A stretch of 7,730 nucleotides of DNA, taken from an uncultured Saprospiraceae bacterium. Lineage in GTDB: Bacteria > Bacteroidota > Bacteroidia > Chitinophagales > Saprospiraceae. The notes beneath the pieces were generated by a model. That model was given only the letters and a program-made list of their open reading frames with translations. It made no database searches and was not told the origin of the DNA. Position numbers and translations under genes: made by a program. The stretch's first letter is position 1; each line of letters starts with the position of its first letter. The stretch covers positions 1 through 7,730 of the forward strand of contig CALGLY010000102.1 of NCBI GenBank assembly GCA_937959095.1, written 5' to 3'. Positions 1-6,502 of this stretch are shown here, piece after piece.

Positions 1-569
1 TAGTTTGTGTTTTAAAAGTAAATAAGCGAAAATACAAGCTTGGAGAAGTACCAGATATCGAAGTAGAAATAATCAATAAAACGGATTCATCGCTATTAAT
101 GGTCGGTAGTTTGGACGGTTCAAGTTTAGGTTTCCGATTACCAATAAGTAAACTTTTAGTAAGACATCAATTCTTTGGATTTATAGATTTTTTAAAATTT
201 GGATGTGCAAATGTAAATGAATTAAGAGAGCAGGATTTTAAAAGAGTTGAATCTAATAAGAGCTTTAATCCTTATGAGAGAAGCAATACACATGATTTTT
301 TCCCTCCTCACAATTTAGATGGCATGAATTTCTTATTGCCAGGTATCTATACGCTTAAATATCGTTATTCAACGAAGACAAGTGAGGACGTTCTTTTTAG
401 TGATATACTACAAATTGATTCAAGTTTAATAGCTTGGTATTTAGAGGAAGGAGAAGAAGAAAACTATTATAAAATCAATCGCGAAAATGAATTACTTGAT
501 AGCTTGTGGCGTTTAGTTCCTAAAATTGAATTAGAAAGTAATCCTATCACAATTGAGTATGGTTTGTAA
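1..569 (+). CDS. Unrecognised protein, 5' end outside the window
   Basis: The frame that ends at the TAA at 567-569 is open back to the left edge, so this is the C-terminal 188 residues or so of a longer protein. The ATG at 99 is internal: the residues before it (KYKLGEVPDIEVEIINKT, about 29-83) read as real coding sequence. That stretch, followed by LLMVGSLDGSS, has the alternating pattern of a beta-sandwich or Ig-like domain opening. The rest is rich in aromatic and charged residues, with an acidic patch (LEEGEEEN) about 40 residues from the end. No catalytic motif or transmembrane segment is visible, and the missing N terminus could hold a signal peptide. I do not recognise the family. A bulged hairpin starts 30 bases after the stop. 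Confidence 0.7.
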   Translation, partial: VCVLKVNKRKYKLGEVPDIEVEIINKTDSSLLMVGSLDGSSLGFRLPISKLLVRHQFFGFIDFLKFGCANVNELREQDFKRVESNKSFNPYERSNTHDFFPPHNLDGMNFLLPGIYTLKYRYSTKTSEDVLFSDILQIDSSLIAWYLEEGEEENYYKINRENELLDSLWRLVPKIELESNPITIEYGL

Positions 570-598
570 AAGCAACAATTAAAATAAACTCATCTCTG

Positions 599-626
599 TG
601 CCTTGATTAGCGAAAAAAATCAGGCA
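599..626 (+). terminator. Bulged hairpin after the left-edge gene
   Basis: TGCCTTGATT (599-608) can pair with AATCAGGCA (618-626) if one T is bulged, giving 9 base pairs and a 9-base loop. It lies 30 bases after the stop of the left-edge gene. No T tract follows, so a terminator role is only suggested by position. Confidence 0.3.
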
Positions 627-645
627 AGCTATCCGACACTATTAA

Positions 646-765
646 CTTGAAGGACTACTAAGTATCATCTGGAATAAAGGACGCGATGGAAAACTTTACT
701 TAGAACATTCCGAAGTGCCGTATAAATGGAGAGGAAAAGGTGTAGGGAAATAATTAGTTAAAAAC
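646..765 (+). pseudogene. Remnant of a GNAT N-acetyltransferase (COG2388-like)
   Basis: Between an in-frame stop at 643-645 and a TAA at 751-753 the frame reads as the acetyl-CoA-binding core of small GNAT acetyltransferases: DGKLYLEHSEVPYKWRGKGV (685-744), then GK. EH-S-EVP followed by RGKGVGK matches the (D/E)HTEVP...RGxGxGxxLV signature of the COG2388 group. The codons after the TAA read LVKN, which is how the family motif continues, so the TAA looks like a nonsense change inside a former gene. Nothing recognisable follows LVKN, and no N-terminal part or start codon is present. The remnant runs up to the ribosome-binding region of selO. The family assignment is by eye and the fragment is short. 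Confidence 0.6.
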
Positions 766-772
766 AAAAAAG

Positions 773-780
773 AAAGGAAA
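773..780 (+). promoter_or_regulatory. Ribosome binding site of selO
   Basis: AAAGGAAA lies 8 bases before the ATG at 789. It is the clearest Shine-Dalgarno-like site in the window and supports this start codon. Confidence 0.45.
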
Positions 781-788
781 TCTCGACT

Positions 789-2363
789 ATGAAATTAAAT
801 ATAAAAGATACTTTCAATAAAGAACTTTCTGCTGATCCTAACCATAATAATACGCGCAGACAGGTCTTTGAAGCAGCTTATTCTTATGCCACACCAAGAA
901 CGCCTTCTAAACCTAATTTACTGCACGTCTCGGATGAAATGCTCGAAGCCATTGGACTGGCAGAGGAAGACAAGCATTCCAAAGCGTTTTTACACGTATT
1001 TTCAGGTGCAAAAGTTATAGAAAATACGGCACCTTATGCGATGTGTTATGGTGGACATCAGTTTGGTTCTTGGGCAGGGCAGTTAGGCGATGGTCGAGCA
1101 ATCAATCTGACTGAAGTAGAGCATGATAACAAAAGCTGGACACTTCAACTAAAAGGAGCAGGGGAAACTCCCTATTCTCGCTCGGCAGACGGATTAGCCG
1201 TCCTTCGTTCCTCCGTTCGAGAGCATTTGTGTAGCGAGGCAATGTACCATTTAGGCGTACCCACTACTAGGTCGCTTTCGCTTTCATTGACAGGTGACCA
1301 AGTATTGCGCGATGTACTTTACGATGGCAATGCTGCCTATGAAAAAGGTGCGGTAGTTTGTCGAGTTGCGCCTTCTTTTATTCGCTTTGGTAATTTTCAA
1401 ATATTTGCTGCAAGACGCGATATGAAAAACCTAAAAAAGCTGACGGATTATACTATTCGCCACTTTTTTCCGAATGTCGAAGCAGGTACAAAAGAAGGTT
1501 ACGCACAGTTCTTTCAAGAAGTAGCAAAACGGACGCTTGACATGATTATTCATTGGCAAAGAGTAGGCTTTGTTCACGGAGTGATGAATACAGATAATAT
1601 GTCCATTCTGGGTTTGACTATTGATTATGGACCTTATGGTTGGTTGGAAGGCTACGATGAAAATTGGACACCTAATACCACGGATGCACAGGGGAAACGC
1701 TATCGGTTTTCTTATCAAGGTAGAATGGCCCTTTGGAATCTCTTGCAGTTAGGAAATGCCTTAGTACAACTGACAGAAAACACCAAGCCGCTACAAGATG
1801 TTTTAGAAAAATTCCAAGCGCAATATTCGGAGAAATATACGGCAATGATGCGGCAGAAATTAGGTTTCCAAACCGAGCGAGAAGAGGATGAAGAAATGAT
1901 TAGAGAATTAGAAAAAATGCTGCAACTAACGGAGACAGATATGACTATCTTCTTTCGGAATCTTGCTCACATCAGCCGTGATGCTAAGACTGCCGAGGGA
2001 GAAACGTTTTTAGAACCTATCATGCAGGCATTTTACAAGCCCGCAGAAGTGAAAGATGAAATGCTAAAGAAATGGCTACTCTGGTTTGATAAATATCTGA
2101 ACCGACTAAAAGAGGAGAACATTTCGGATAACGAACGTCGTGTTTTAATGAATACCGTAAATCCAAAGTATGTCCTACGTAATTATATGGCACAACTGGC
2201 GATTGACAAAGCGGATAAGGGGGACTACTCCTTAATTGATGAACTGTACCAAATGCTGAAAAAGCCTTACGACGAGCAGCCTAAAAATGAAAAATGGTTT
2301 GCTAAAAGACCAGAATGGGCTAGGCATAAAGTGGGCTGTTCGATGTTGTCCTGTAGTTCATAG
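789..2363 (+). CDS. selO: Protein adenylyltransferase SelO (YdiU family)
   Basis: SelO proteins are pseudokinase-fold enzymes that bind ATP in a flipped pose and transfer AMP to Ser, Thr or Tyr of target proteins; they are linked to redox homeostasis. All family landmarks are present: GGHQFGSWAGQLGDGRA (88-104), LKGAGETPYSR (121-131, with the candidate ATP-binding K122), DGLAVLRSSVREHL (134-147), SFIRFGNF (196-203), and GFVHGVMNTDNMS (260-272) followed by DYGP (279-282). By comparison with E. coli SelO, N270 is the metal ligand and D279 the catalytic base. At 524 residues it is of normal length for the longer bacterial forms. It ends in CSMLSCSS, so C522 sits third from the end, where animal SelO has selenocysteine. 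No signal peptide, so cytoplasmic. An aldo/keto reductase gene follows after 61 bases. Confidence 0.97.
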   Translation: MKLNIKDTFNKELSADPNHNNTRRQVFEAAYSYATPRTPSKPNLLHVSDEMLEAIGLAEEDKHSKAFLHVFSGAKVIENTAPYAMCYGGHQFGSWAGQLGDGRAINLTEVEHDNKSWTLQLKGAGETPYSRSADGLAVLRSSVREHLCSEAMYHLGVPTTRSLSLSLTGDQVLRDVLYDGNAAYEKGAVVCRVAPSFIRFGNFQIFAARRDMKNLKKLTDYTIRHFFPNVEAGTKEGYAQFFQEVAKRTLDMIIHWQRVGFVHGVMNTDNMSILGLTIDYGPYGWLEGYDENWTPNTTDAQGKRYRFSYQGRMALWNLLQLGNALVQLTENTKPLQDVLEKFQAQYSEKYTAMMRQKLGFQTEREEDEEMIRELEKMLQLTETDMTIFFRNLAHISRDAKTAEGETFLEPIMQAFYKPAEVKDEMLKKWLLWFDKYLNRLKEENISDNERRVLMNTVNPKYVLRNYMAQLAIDKADKGDYSLIDELYQMLKKPYDEQPKNEKWFAKRPEWARHKVGCSMLSCSS

Positions 2364-2366
2364 GTT

Positions 2367-2386
2367 AAACTGTTTCGAAACTGTTT
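2367..2386 (+). repeat. 9-bp direct repeat between selO and the reductase gene
   Basis: AAACTGTTT occurs at 2367-2375 and again at 2378-2386, an 11-base period close to one helical turn; the junction TTTCGAAA is itself palindromic. It starts 3 bases after the selO stop and 38 bases before the next start. Spacing fits a protein-binding site, but nothing else supports that. Confidence 0.35.
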
Positions 2387-2424
2387 TAATTTCAAGAATA
2401 ATTATATCCGAGTACTTATTAACT

Positions 2425-3393
2425 ATGAAGACGAACATGAACAATAAAATTGGACTCGGTACGGCTGCTATTGGTCGTCCGACCTACATCAATTTAAAAC
2501 GTGAAACAGAGAAGGACAAGACTTTTTCTTTAGTAGCATTTAGGCAAGAAGGAATGGCTGTTTTGAATACTGCCTATGACCAAGGTGTTCGCTATTTTGA
2601 TACTGCCCCTGGCTATGGCATGGCAGAGCAAATGCTAATAGATTGGGTCATGAAAAAAGAGGACGCAGCTATTGAAGTAGCAACGAAATGGGGGTACACC
2701 TATGTGGCAGATTTCAATTTAAACGCAACCGAACACGAGGTGAAAGAACATTCTTTGCAGAAACTCAATGAACAATGGGAGCAGTCAAAACAACTTTTGC
2801 CACATCTACGGGTTTATCAAATTCATTCTGCCACCTTTGAGACGGGTGTTTTAAAAAATGAAGCTATTCTCAACCGTTTAGCGGAATTGAAAGAACAACA
2901 TAATCTATTAATAGGACTGACTACAACAGGTGCAAATCAAGTTGAAGTCTTGAAGGAGGCGATAGAGATTGAGCTAGACGGCAAACAGTTATTTGATGTT
3001 TTTCAGGTGACCTACAATATTTTTGACCAAAGTTTGGCAGAGATAGCGGATAAGTTTTCGAATCAAAATAAGAAATTAGTCATCAAAGAAGCCTTGGCAA
3101 ATGGGCGGATATTTCCTAATGATAAATATCCGAACTACGCCACAACTTATAGATTATTGAGCAGATTGGTTGAAAAATACAAGGTTGGAATAGATGCTAT
3201 CGCGCTACGATTTTGTGTGGACAGCGTTTCTATTGACAAAGTATTGAGTGGTGCATCTAACGAGCAACATTTATCAGATAATTTGCGAGCGCAGGATTTT
3301 AGATTAGAGGAAAAAGACATTACTGCTTTGAAAAAACTAGCGATTAGTCCAGCGCAGTATTGGCAGGAAAGAAAACAATTAAATTGGAATTAG
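2425..3393 (+). CDS. Aldo/keto reductase family oxidoreductase
   Basis: A 322-residue TIM-barrel NAD(P)H-dependent reductase of the aldo/keto reductase superfamily, which reduces aldehydes or ketones to alcohols. The catalytic tetrad is complete: D59 and Y64 in FDTAPGYG, K88 in VATKWGY and H134 in YQIHSAT. The C-terminal cofactor region has KEALANGR (221-228) and LSGASNEQHLSDNL (274-287), the form seen in the family's NAD(P)H phosphate-binding loop. The substrate cannot be read from sequence. I chose the ATG at 2425 because the protein begins there with the expected first strand (NKIGLGTAAIG). The frame is open back to 2287, but that part overlaps the selO end in another frame and is not family-like. 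A second ATG at 2437 is a possible start. Its position after selO and before msrA suggests a role with reactive carbonyls or oxidants; this is inference. Confidence 0.94.
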   Translation: MKTNMNNKIGLGTAAIGRPTYINLKRETEKDKTFSLVAFRQEGMAVLNTAYDQGVRYFDTAPGYGMAEQMLIDWVMKKEDAAIEVATKWGYTYVADFNLNATEHEVKEHSLQKLNEQWEQSKQLLPHLRVYQIHSATFETGVLKNEAILNRLAELKEQHNLLIGLTTTGANQVEVLKEAIEIELDGKQLFDVFQVTYNIFDQSLAEIADKFSNQNKKLVIKEALANGRIFPNDKYPNYATTYRLLSRLVEKYKVGIDAIALRFCVDSVSIDKVLSGASNEQHLSDNLRAQDFRLEEKDITALKKLAISPAQYWQERKQLNWN

Positions 3394-3396
3394 TAC

Positions 3397-3426
3397 TTTG
3401 TAAATTAAACTTATTTAATTTACAAA
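3397..3426 (+). terminator. Perfect AT-rich hairpin
   Basis: TTTGTAAATTAAA (3397-3409) pairs perfectly with TTTAATTTACAAA (3414-3426) around a CTTA loop. It begins 3 bases after the reductase stop and ends 9 bases before the next ATG. The stem is nearly all A-T and has no separate T tract, so it is not a classical intrinsic terminator. It could attenuate transcription, protect an mRNA end or mask the start of the downstream gene. Confidence 0.5.
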
Positions 3427-3435
3427 ATACCAGAA

Positions 3436-3723
3436 ATGGAAGCAAAACCAAGGAAATACAACCTAGCGGTCATTACGAGTGAAGTGTTTAATTTTTCGCC
3501 CGGCCGCTACCAATTGAGAAAAGGAACACGTCCTGATGCGCCCCCCTGTCCGTTTGGGCATCGCTTTAAATGGATTGGTTTTGATACGGAAAAAGGGGAA
3601 TATGTACGGGTGACAAAGTCGGTGTTCAAGCGATTAATAAATCAGTCGGACGAGGAATTTGTAGAAGCGCACGAGACACATTTTACAGAAGGGAATATTT
3701 CTAAAAAAAAGAGCAATGAATAA
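3436..3723 (+). CDS. Unrecognised 95-residue protein, overlaps msrA
   Basis: A small basic protein with no signal peptide or transmembrane segment. I do not recognise the family. Its central block looks conserved in style: PPCPFGHRFKWIGFD (36-50) and then EYVRVTKSVFKRLI (55-68), ending in a Lys-rich tail (SKKKSNE). C38 is the only cysteine and lies with H42 in CPFGH; a single Cys-His pair is not a complete zinc site. Coding status is supported by the 8-base overlap with msrA (its TAA at 3721-3723 lies after the msrA ATG at 3716), which suggests translational coupling. The ATG at 3436 is the only good start, but it has no clear ribosome binding site and directly follows a strong hairpin. A role alongside MsrA is inferred from position only. 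Confidence 0.8.
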   Translation: MEAKPRKYNLAVITSEVFNFSPGRYQLRKGTRPDAPPCPFGHRFKWIGFDTEKGEYVRVTKSVFKRLINQSDEEFVEAHETHFTEGNISKKKSNE

Positions 3724-4210
3724 CATAAAAAAAGCATATATCGCAGGTGGTTGTTTTTGGGGAATGGAAGATCTTTTCAGAAACAGACCAGGTATTACGG
3801 ACACCGAGGTTATTTATCTGGGTGGAACGAATGACAACCCGACCTACCGAAATCACCCTGGGCATGCAGAAGGAATTGAATTGACTTACGACATGAGTAT
3901 CACTTCGTATAAAGAGATTTTAGATTACTTTTTTCGCATCCACAACCCAACAACTGTTGACCGCCAAGGAGGGGATATTGGGACGAGTTATCGCTCCGCT
4001 ATTTTTTATCAAAATGAAGAAGAGAAGCAAGTAGCAGAAGAGGTAATTGGAATAGTAAACGCATCAGGAAAATGGGATGATAAAGTGGCAACAACACTCG
4101 AAGCCTTCACTAAAGCATGGGCAGCAGAAGAGTATCACCAAGATTATTTAGTGAAAAACCCAAACGGATACACTTGCCACTTTGAGCGTTTTGGGACGTA
4201 CTTATCGTAA
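3716..4210 (+). CDS. msrA: Peptide-methionine (S)-S-oxide reductase MsrA
   Basis: MsrA reduces the S epimer of methionine sulfoxide in proteins and free methionine, repairing oxidative damage in the cytoplasm. The catalytic motif GGCFWGME gives nucleophile C13 and conserved E18. NPTYRNHPGHAEGIEL (41-56), the HNPTT block (76-80) and RQGGDIGTSYRSAIFY (83-98) complete the substrate pocket. The sequence belongs to the short form with YRNH.GHAE in place of the longer CSG.TGHAE loop of E. coli-type enzymes. The only other cysteine is C154, in GYTCHFER near the C terminus, which is therefore the likely resolving or recycling residue. At 164 residues it is full length for this form. Its ATG overlaps the preceding gene by 8 bases. 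It converges on the tetR gene, with 75 bases between stops and no clear terminator. Confidence 0.97.
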   Translation: MNNIKKAYIAGGCFWGMEDLFRNRPGITDTEVIYLGGTNDNPTYRNHPGHAEGIELTYDMSITSYKEILDYFFRIHNPTTVDRQGGDIGTSYRSAIFYQNEEEKQVAEEVIGIVNASGKWDDKVATTLEAFTKAWAAEEYHQDYLVKNPNGYTCHFERFGTYLS

Positions 4211-4285
4211 AGAGTCGGAGTGGATATTTTACAGATTTTTTGGCAGTTTTTGCAAATCGGGCACAGGTGGACGTAGACTTTACCA

Positions 4286-4897
4286 CTAACCCCGCTTCGG
4301 CGCATACAAAGCCAAAACCTGTTGCACCAACATTTCCTTAAACTGATCGGTATCAAGTTTCACATGCAAGCGATTGGAGATAAGTAAAGACACCAAACCG
4401 TGTAGCATAGCCGCGCCCGTACTAGCAATAATAACAGGGTCAGCTTGAAGTGTAATTAAGTCTTCTGTATCAGCAATATTCAAATCTTCTATCGTTCGGA
4501 TAACATTATGACTATTGCGACGATAATTTTCTTTTGGGTAGCGTTCCATATCCTTCGTGATGAGGATATACATTATATGATATAATTCGGGATGATTTAT
4601 GCCAAAATCAATATAGGCACGCGTCCGCGCTTCCAGTCGAGCAATTGGGTTTTCTAAGTCCGCAATTGCGTTGTTCATTGCTTGCAATTGCAATTGATAG
4701 CCCTCATCAATAAGTGTATGAACGATTTTATCTTTATTTTCAAAATGATGATAAATGCTCGCTGCTTTGCAGTCCACTGCTTTTGCAATCTTACGCATAG
4801 AAAGGCCATTATAGCCTTCCAATGCTAAGATATGCCGCGAAGAAGCTAAGATTCTATCCTTTAGACTAATCGCTGTTATGTGATTTTCGATTCTCAA
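4286..4897 (-). CDS. TetR-family transcriptional regulator
   Basis: A 203-residue one-component repressor-type protein. The N-terminal DNA-binding domain is typical: helix 1 at about 12-27, then the helix-turn-helix LSMRKIAKAVDCKAASIYHH (32-51) and FENKDKI. The ligand-binding half (about 65-203) includes FGINHPELYHIMY (98-110), the pattern of the WHG-type TetR C-terminal domain (PF13305). The start is TTG at 4897; the frame is open a little further upstream but has no ATG or GTG before the stop at 4937-4939, and the TTG gives a normal N-terminal length. It lies 45 bases downstream of an acyl-CoA dehydrogenase gene on the same strand and is probably co-transcribed with it. TetR regulators next to such enzymes often sense acyl-CoAs or fatty acids, so control of this small operon is a reasonable but unproven guess. 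Confidence 0.94.
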   Translation of the reverse strand: MRIENHITAISLKDRILASSRHILALEGYNGLSMRKIAKAVDCKAASIYHHFENKDKIVHTLIDEGYQLQLQAMNNAIADLENPIARLEARTRAYIDFGINHPELYHIMYILITKDMERYPKENYRRNSHNVIRTIEDLNIADTEDLITLQADPVIIASTGAAMLHGLVSLLISNRLHVKLDTDQFKEMLVQQVLALYAPKRG

Positions 4898-4905
4898 TAG
4901 TATTA

Positions 4906-4937
4906 GATATGAGATTTTAAGACATGAGATTTGAGAC
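4906..4937. repeat. Degenerate 7-base repeat array (GAYWTGA)
   Basis: The gap between the acyl-CoA dehydrogenase and tetR genes is built of heptads: GATATGA, GATTTTA, one extra A, GACATGA, GATTTGA, then a partial GAC. The units occupy 4906-4934 and match the consensus GAYWTGA with one deviation. It fills most of the 45-base spacer, so any tetR ribosome binding site must lie in or beside it. Confidence 0.65.
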
Positions 4938-4942
4938 TATCT

Positions 4943-6064
4943 TTAGTAGCCATTTAACCTAGCATAGCGATCCAAATGATAATTACTATCGCCGAAAGTC
5001 TGCATGGCTACTCGTCCGCGCTTTAGGAAGAAGCCGATTTCTTCATCGTCTGTCATTCCGATACCGCCGAACATCTGTACGCCTTCATTGCTTACGAGCT
5101 GCATCGTTTCGCTTACTTTTGCTTTCGTCATGCTTGCCAAATTATCCAAATTATCCGCATCTTCATCAATGGCTTGCAAGGCTTTCAGTACAATAGATTT
5201 GCATAATTCTATTTCACAAAATAACTGTGCTGCACGATGCTGCAAGGCTTGGAAACTTCCAATCGTTAGACCAAATTGCTTTCGCTCTTTTAGATAAGCC
5301 ACCGTTCGGTCGAAAGCTTCTTGCATGCTACCCAGCATTTCTGCGGATAGTCCGATGCGTGCAATATCTAACACTTTTTCTATAGTTGCTGCTGCTTTTC
5401 CTTCTTCACCAAGTAGGGCAGAAGCGGGAATTTTTGTATTATTGAAACGCACAATGGCAGCATTTCTACTATCCATCATTATCGTGCGTTCGCGCTCAAT
5501 GCCAGCACTCGTAGCATCCACTATAAATAGGCTAATGCCATTCGCTGTTTTTGCAGAAACGATGATATTATCAGCCACATGGCCATCTAGTACAAAAACC
5601 TTCTGCCCATTTAGGATGTACCCATCACCTGATAGGGTAGCAGTCATTTCTACCTTGCTTGGGTTGTGCCGATTCGACTCATCGAAAGCTGCTGTTACTA
5701 ATAATTCACCACTAGCAATGGCAGGTAATAACGCACTTTTTTGCGCTGTGCTTCCCGCAAGATTGATCGTTGTAGTGCCTAAAAGTACCGTGGAAATAAG
5801 TGGTGAAGCAGTCAAGGTGCGACCAGTTTGTTCTAGTATTTGTCCTAGTCCGACATAACCAAAGTCCAAGCCACCATCCGCTTCCGAAATGGTGAGGCTT
5901 GCCCAGCCCATTTCAGCCATTTCCTGCCACACGTTCGCGTCGTAGCCAGTCTCGTTGCGTTCATCACGCAAGGCACGGAGCGCAGCCACAGGCGCACGAT
6001 CTTTCAAATATTCTTGGGCAGACGTTTTTAGCATCGCCTGCTCTTCTGTTATAATTAAAGGCAT
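4943..6064 (-). CDS. Acyl-CoA dehydrogenase family protein
   Basis: A 373-residue flavoprotein of the acyl-CoA dehydrogenase superfamily, which introduces an alpha-beta double bond in acyl-CoA thioesters and passes electrons to an electron-transfer flavoprotein. The three-part fold is clear: N-terminal helical domain (about 1-117), central beta domain (about 120-215) and C-terminal helical domain (about 225-373) with ERKQFGLTIGSFQALQHR (260-277) and MFGGIGMTDD (331-340). By-eye alignment finds neither usual catalytic glutamate: the MCAD-type YEGT site reads FGDS (357-360), and the isovaleryl-type helix position is alanine (A235). I chose the ATG at 6064 (MPLIITEEQ). The frame runs on to 6151, but that extension translates an intergenic inverted repeat. 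It is probably transcribed with the downstream tetR gene. The exact substrate cannot be read from sequence. Confidence 0.94.
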   Translation of the reverse strand: MPLIITEEQAMLKTSAQEYLKDRAPVAALRALRDERNETGYDANVWQEMAEMGWASLTISEADGGLDFGYVGLGQILEQTGRTLTASPLISTVLLGTTTINLAGSTAQKSALLPAIASGELLVTAAFDESNRHNPSKVEMTATLSGDGYILNGQKVFVLDGHVADNIIVSAKTANGISLFIVDATSAGIERERTIMMDSRNAAIVRFNNTKIPASALLGEEGKAAATIEKVLDIARIGLSAEMLGSMQEAFDRTVAYLKERKQFGLTIGSFQALQHRAAQLFCEIELCKSIVLKALQAIDEDADNLDNLASMTKAKVSETMQLVSNEGVQMFGGIGMTDDEEIGFFLKRGRVAMQTFGDSNYHLDRYARLNGY

Positions 6065-6076
6065 AATTTTCTTTTT

Positions 6077-6104
6077 ACGGTGGACGTTAGACGGTGGAGG
6101 GGCG
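6077..6104. repeat. Heptad repeat array next to the dehydrogenase start
   Basis: Four consecutive 7-base units, ACGGTGG, ACGTTAG, ACGGTGG and AGGGGCG, begin 12 bases upstream of the acyl-CoA dehydrogenase start. ACGGTAA at 6114-6120 is a further related unit. The last 17 bases (6088-6104) form the left outer arm of a long inverted repeat with 6532-6548. Confidence 0.65.
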
Positions 6105-6112
6105 CTTCGCTT

Positions 6113-6146
6113 GACGGTAAGGCAACTAGTTAGTTGTCTTACTGTC
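6113..6146 (+). repeat. Long near-perfect hairpin
   Basis: GACGGTAAGGCAACTA (6113-6128) pairs with TAGTTGTCTTACTGTC (6131-6146). There are two G-U wobbles and no mismatches in plus-strand RNA; the realistic structure is a 15-bp stem with an AGTT loop. In minus-strand RNA the wobbles become A-C mismatches, so the plus strand folds better. Both strands translate to LTVRQL(V/T)SCLTV, which explains the false N-terminal extensions of the frames on either side. ATTTTTTA follows at 6153-6160. Confidence 0.65.
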
Positions 6147-6182
6147 AACAATATTTTTTATGAATCTTGGTTAGCATTCGTT

Positions 6183-6485
6183 TTGTTAGGACTTTGCTTG
6201 CCTTTGCATTGGAGTAGTTTGCTGATAATTGTAGGCTATCTTGCTTTATTTCAAATCGAACATTTCAAAATAATACTACTTTGGCGGTTTCCGATTTATC
6301 ATGCCTTGCACGATTTCTACCATTGGGTACTTAAATTGGGCTATGCTTTCAGCAGACTGCCCCATTACATAGGCATTGGTTTGTATTATATCTTTGTTTT
6401 TTTTCCTATAAAAATAGTAGAAAGAATCGCACCAAGACTTTATCTAAAACTAAGAAGACACTACCGAAAACGCAAGAATGAATAA
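6183..6485 (+). CDS. Possible small membrane protein, start uncertain
   Basis: The frame ending at 6485 is open across the whole interval and reads like a membrane protein, not random sequence. There is a strongly hydrophobic segment near the start (LLIIVGYLALF, residues 13-23), a second at about 63-75 (IGIGLYYIFVFFP), and a highly basic end (LKLRRHYRKRKNE) that would be cytoplasmic. Start choice is poor. TTG at 6183 is the first usual alternative start codon after the repeats and gives 100 residues, but hydrophobic coding-like sequence continues upstream to about 6153. The ATG at 6160 is in another frame; one added base before 6171 would join it to this frame, so a frameshifted N terminus is possible. 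I do not recognise a family. It lies inside the inverted-repeat-bounded segment. Confidence 0.42.
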   Translation: MLGLCLPLHWSSLLIIVGYLALFQIEHFKIILLWRFPIYHALHDFYHWVLKLGYAFSRLPHYIGIGLYYIFVFFPIKIVERIAPRLYLKLRRHYRKRKNE

Positions 6486-6502
6486 TAAAAACACCACATA
6501 AC

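Noticed and set aside
1431..1718. Minus-strand open frame inside selO
   Set aside because: Antisense shadow of a highly conserved part of selO.
2287..2424. N-terminal extension of the aldo/keto reductase frame
   Set aside because: It overlaps the end of selO in another frame and shows no family similarity; the ATG at 2425 fits the first strand of the barrel.
4211..4285. Terminator between the convergent msrA and tetR genes
   Set aside because: Only a weak bulged pairing near TTTGGCAGTTTTTGCAAA is visible; it is not strong enough to call.
5004..5858. Two plus-strand open frames opposite the acyl-CoA dehydrogenase
   Set aside because: They are antisense shadows of a well-supported coding frame and show no protein family features.
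4906..6104. Heptad arrays as a CRISPR array
   Set aside because: The units are 7 bases, degenerate and contiguous, with no spacers and no cas genes nearby.
6065..6151. N-terminal extension of the acyl-CoA dehydrogenase frame (29 residues)
   Set aside because: It translates the intergenic hairpin and heptad repeats. The family-like N terminus begins at the ATG at 6064.
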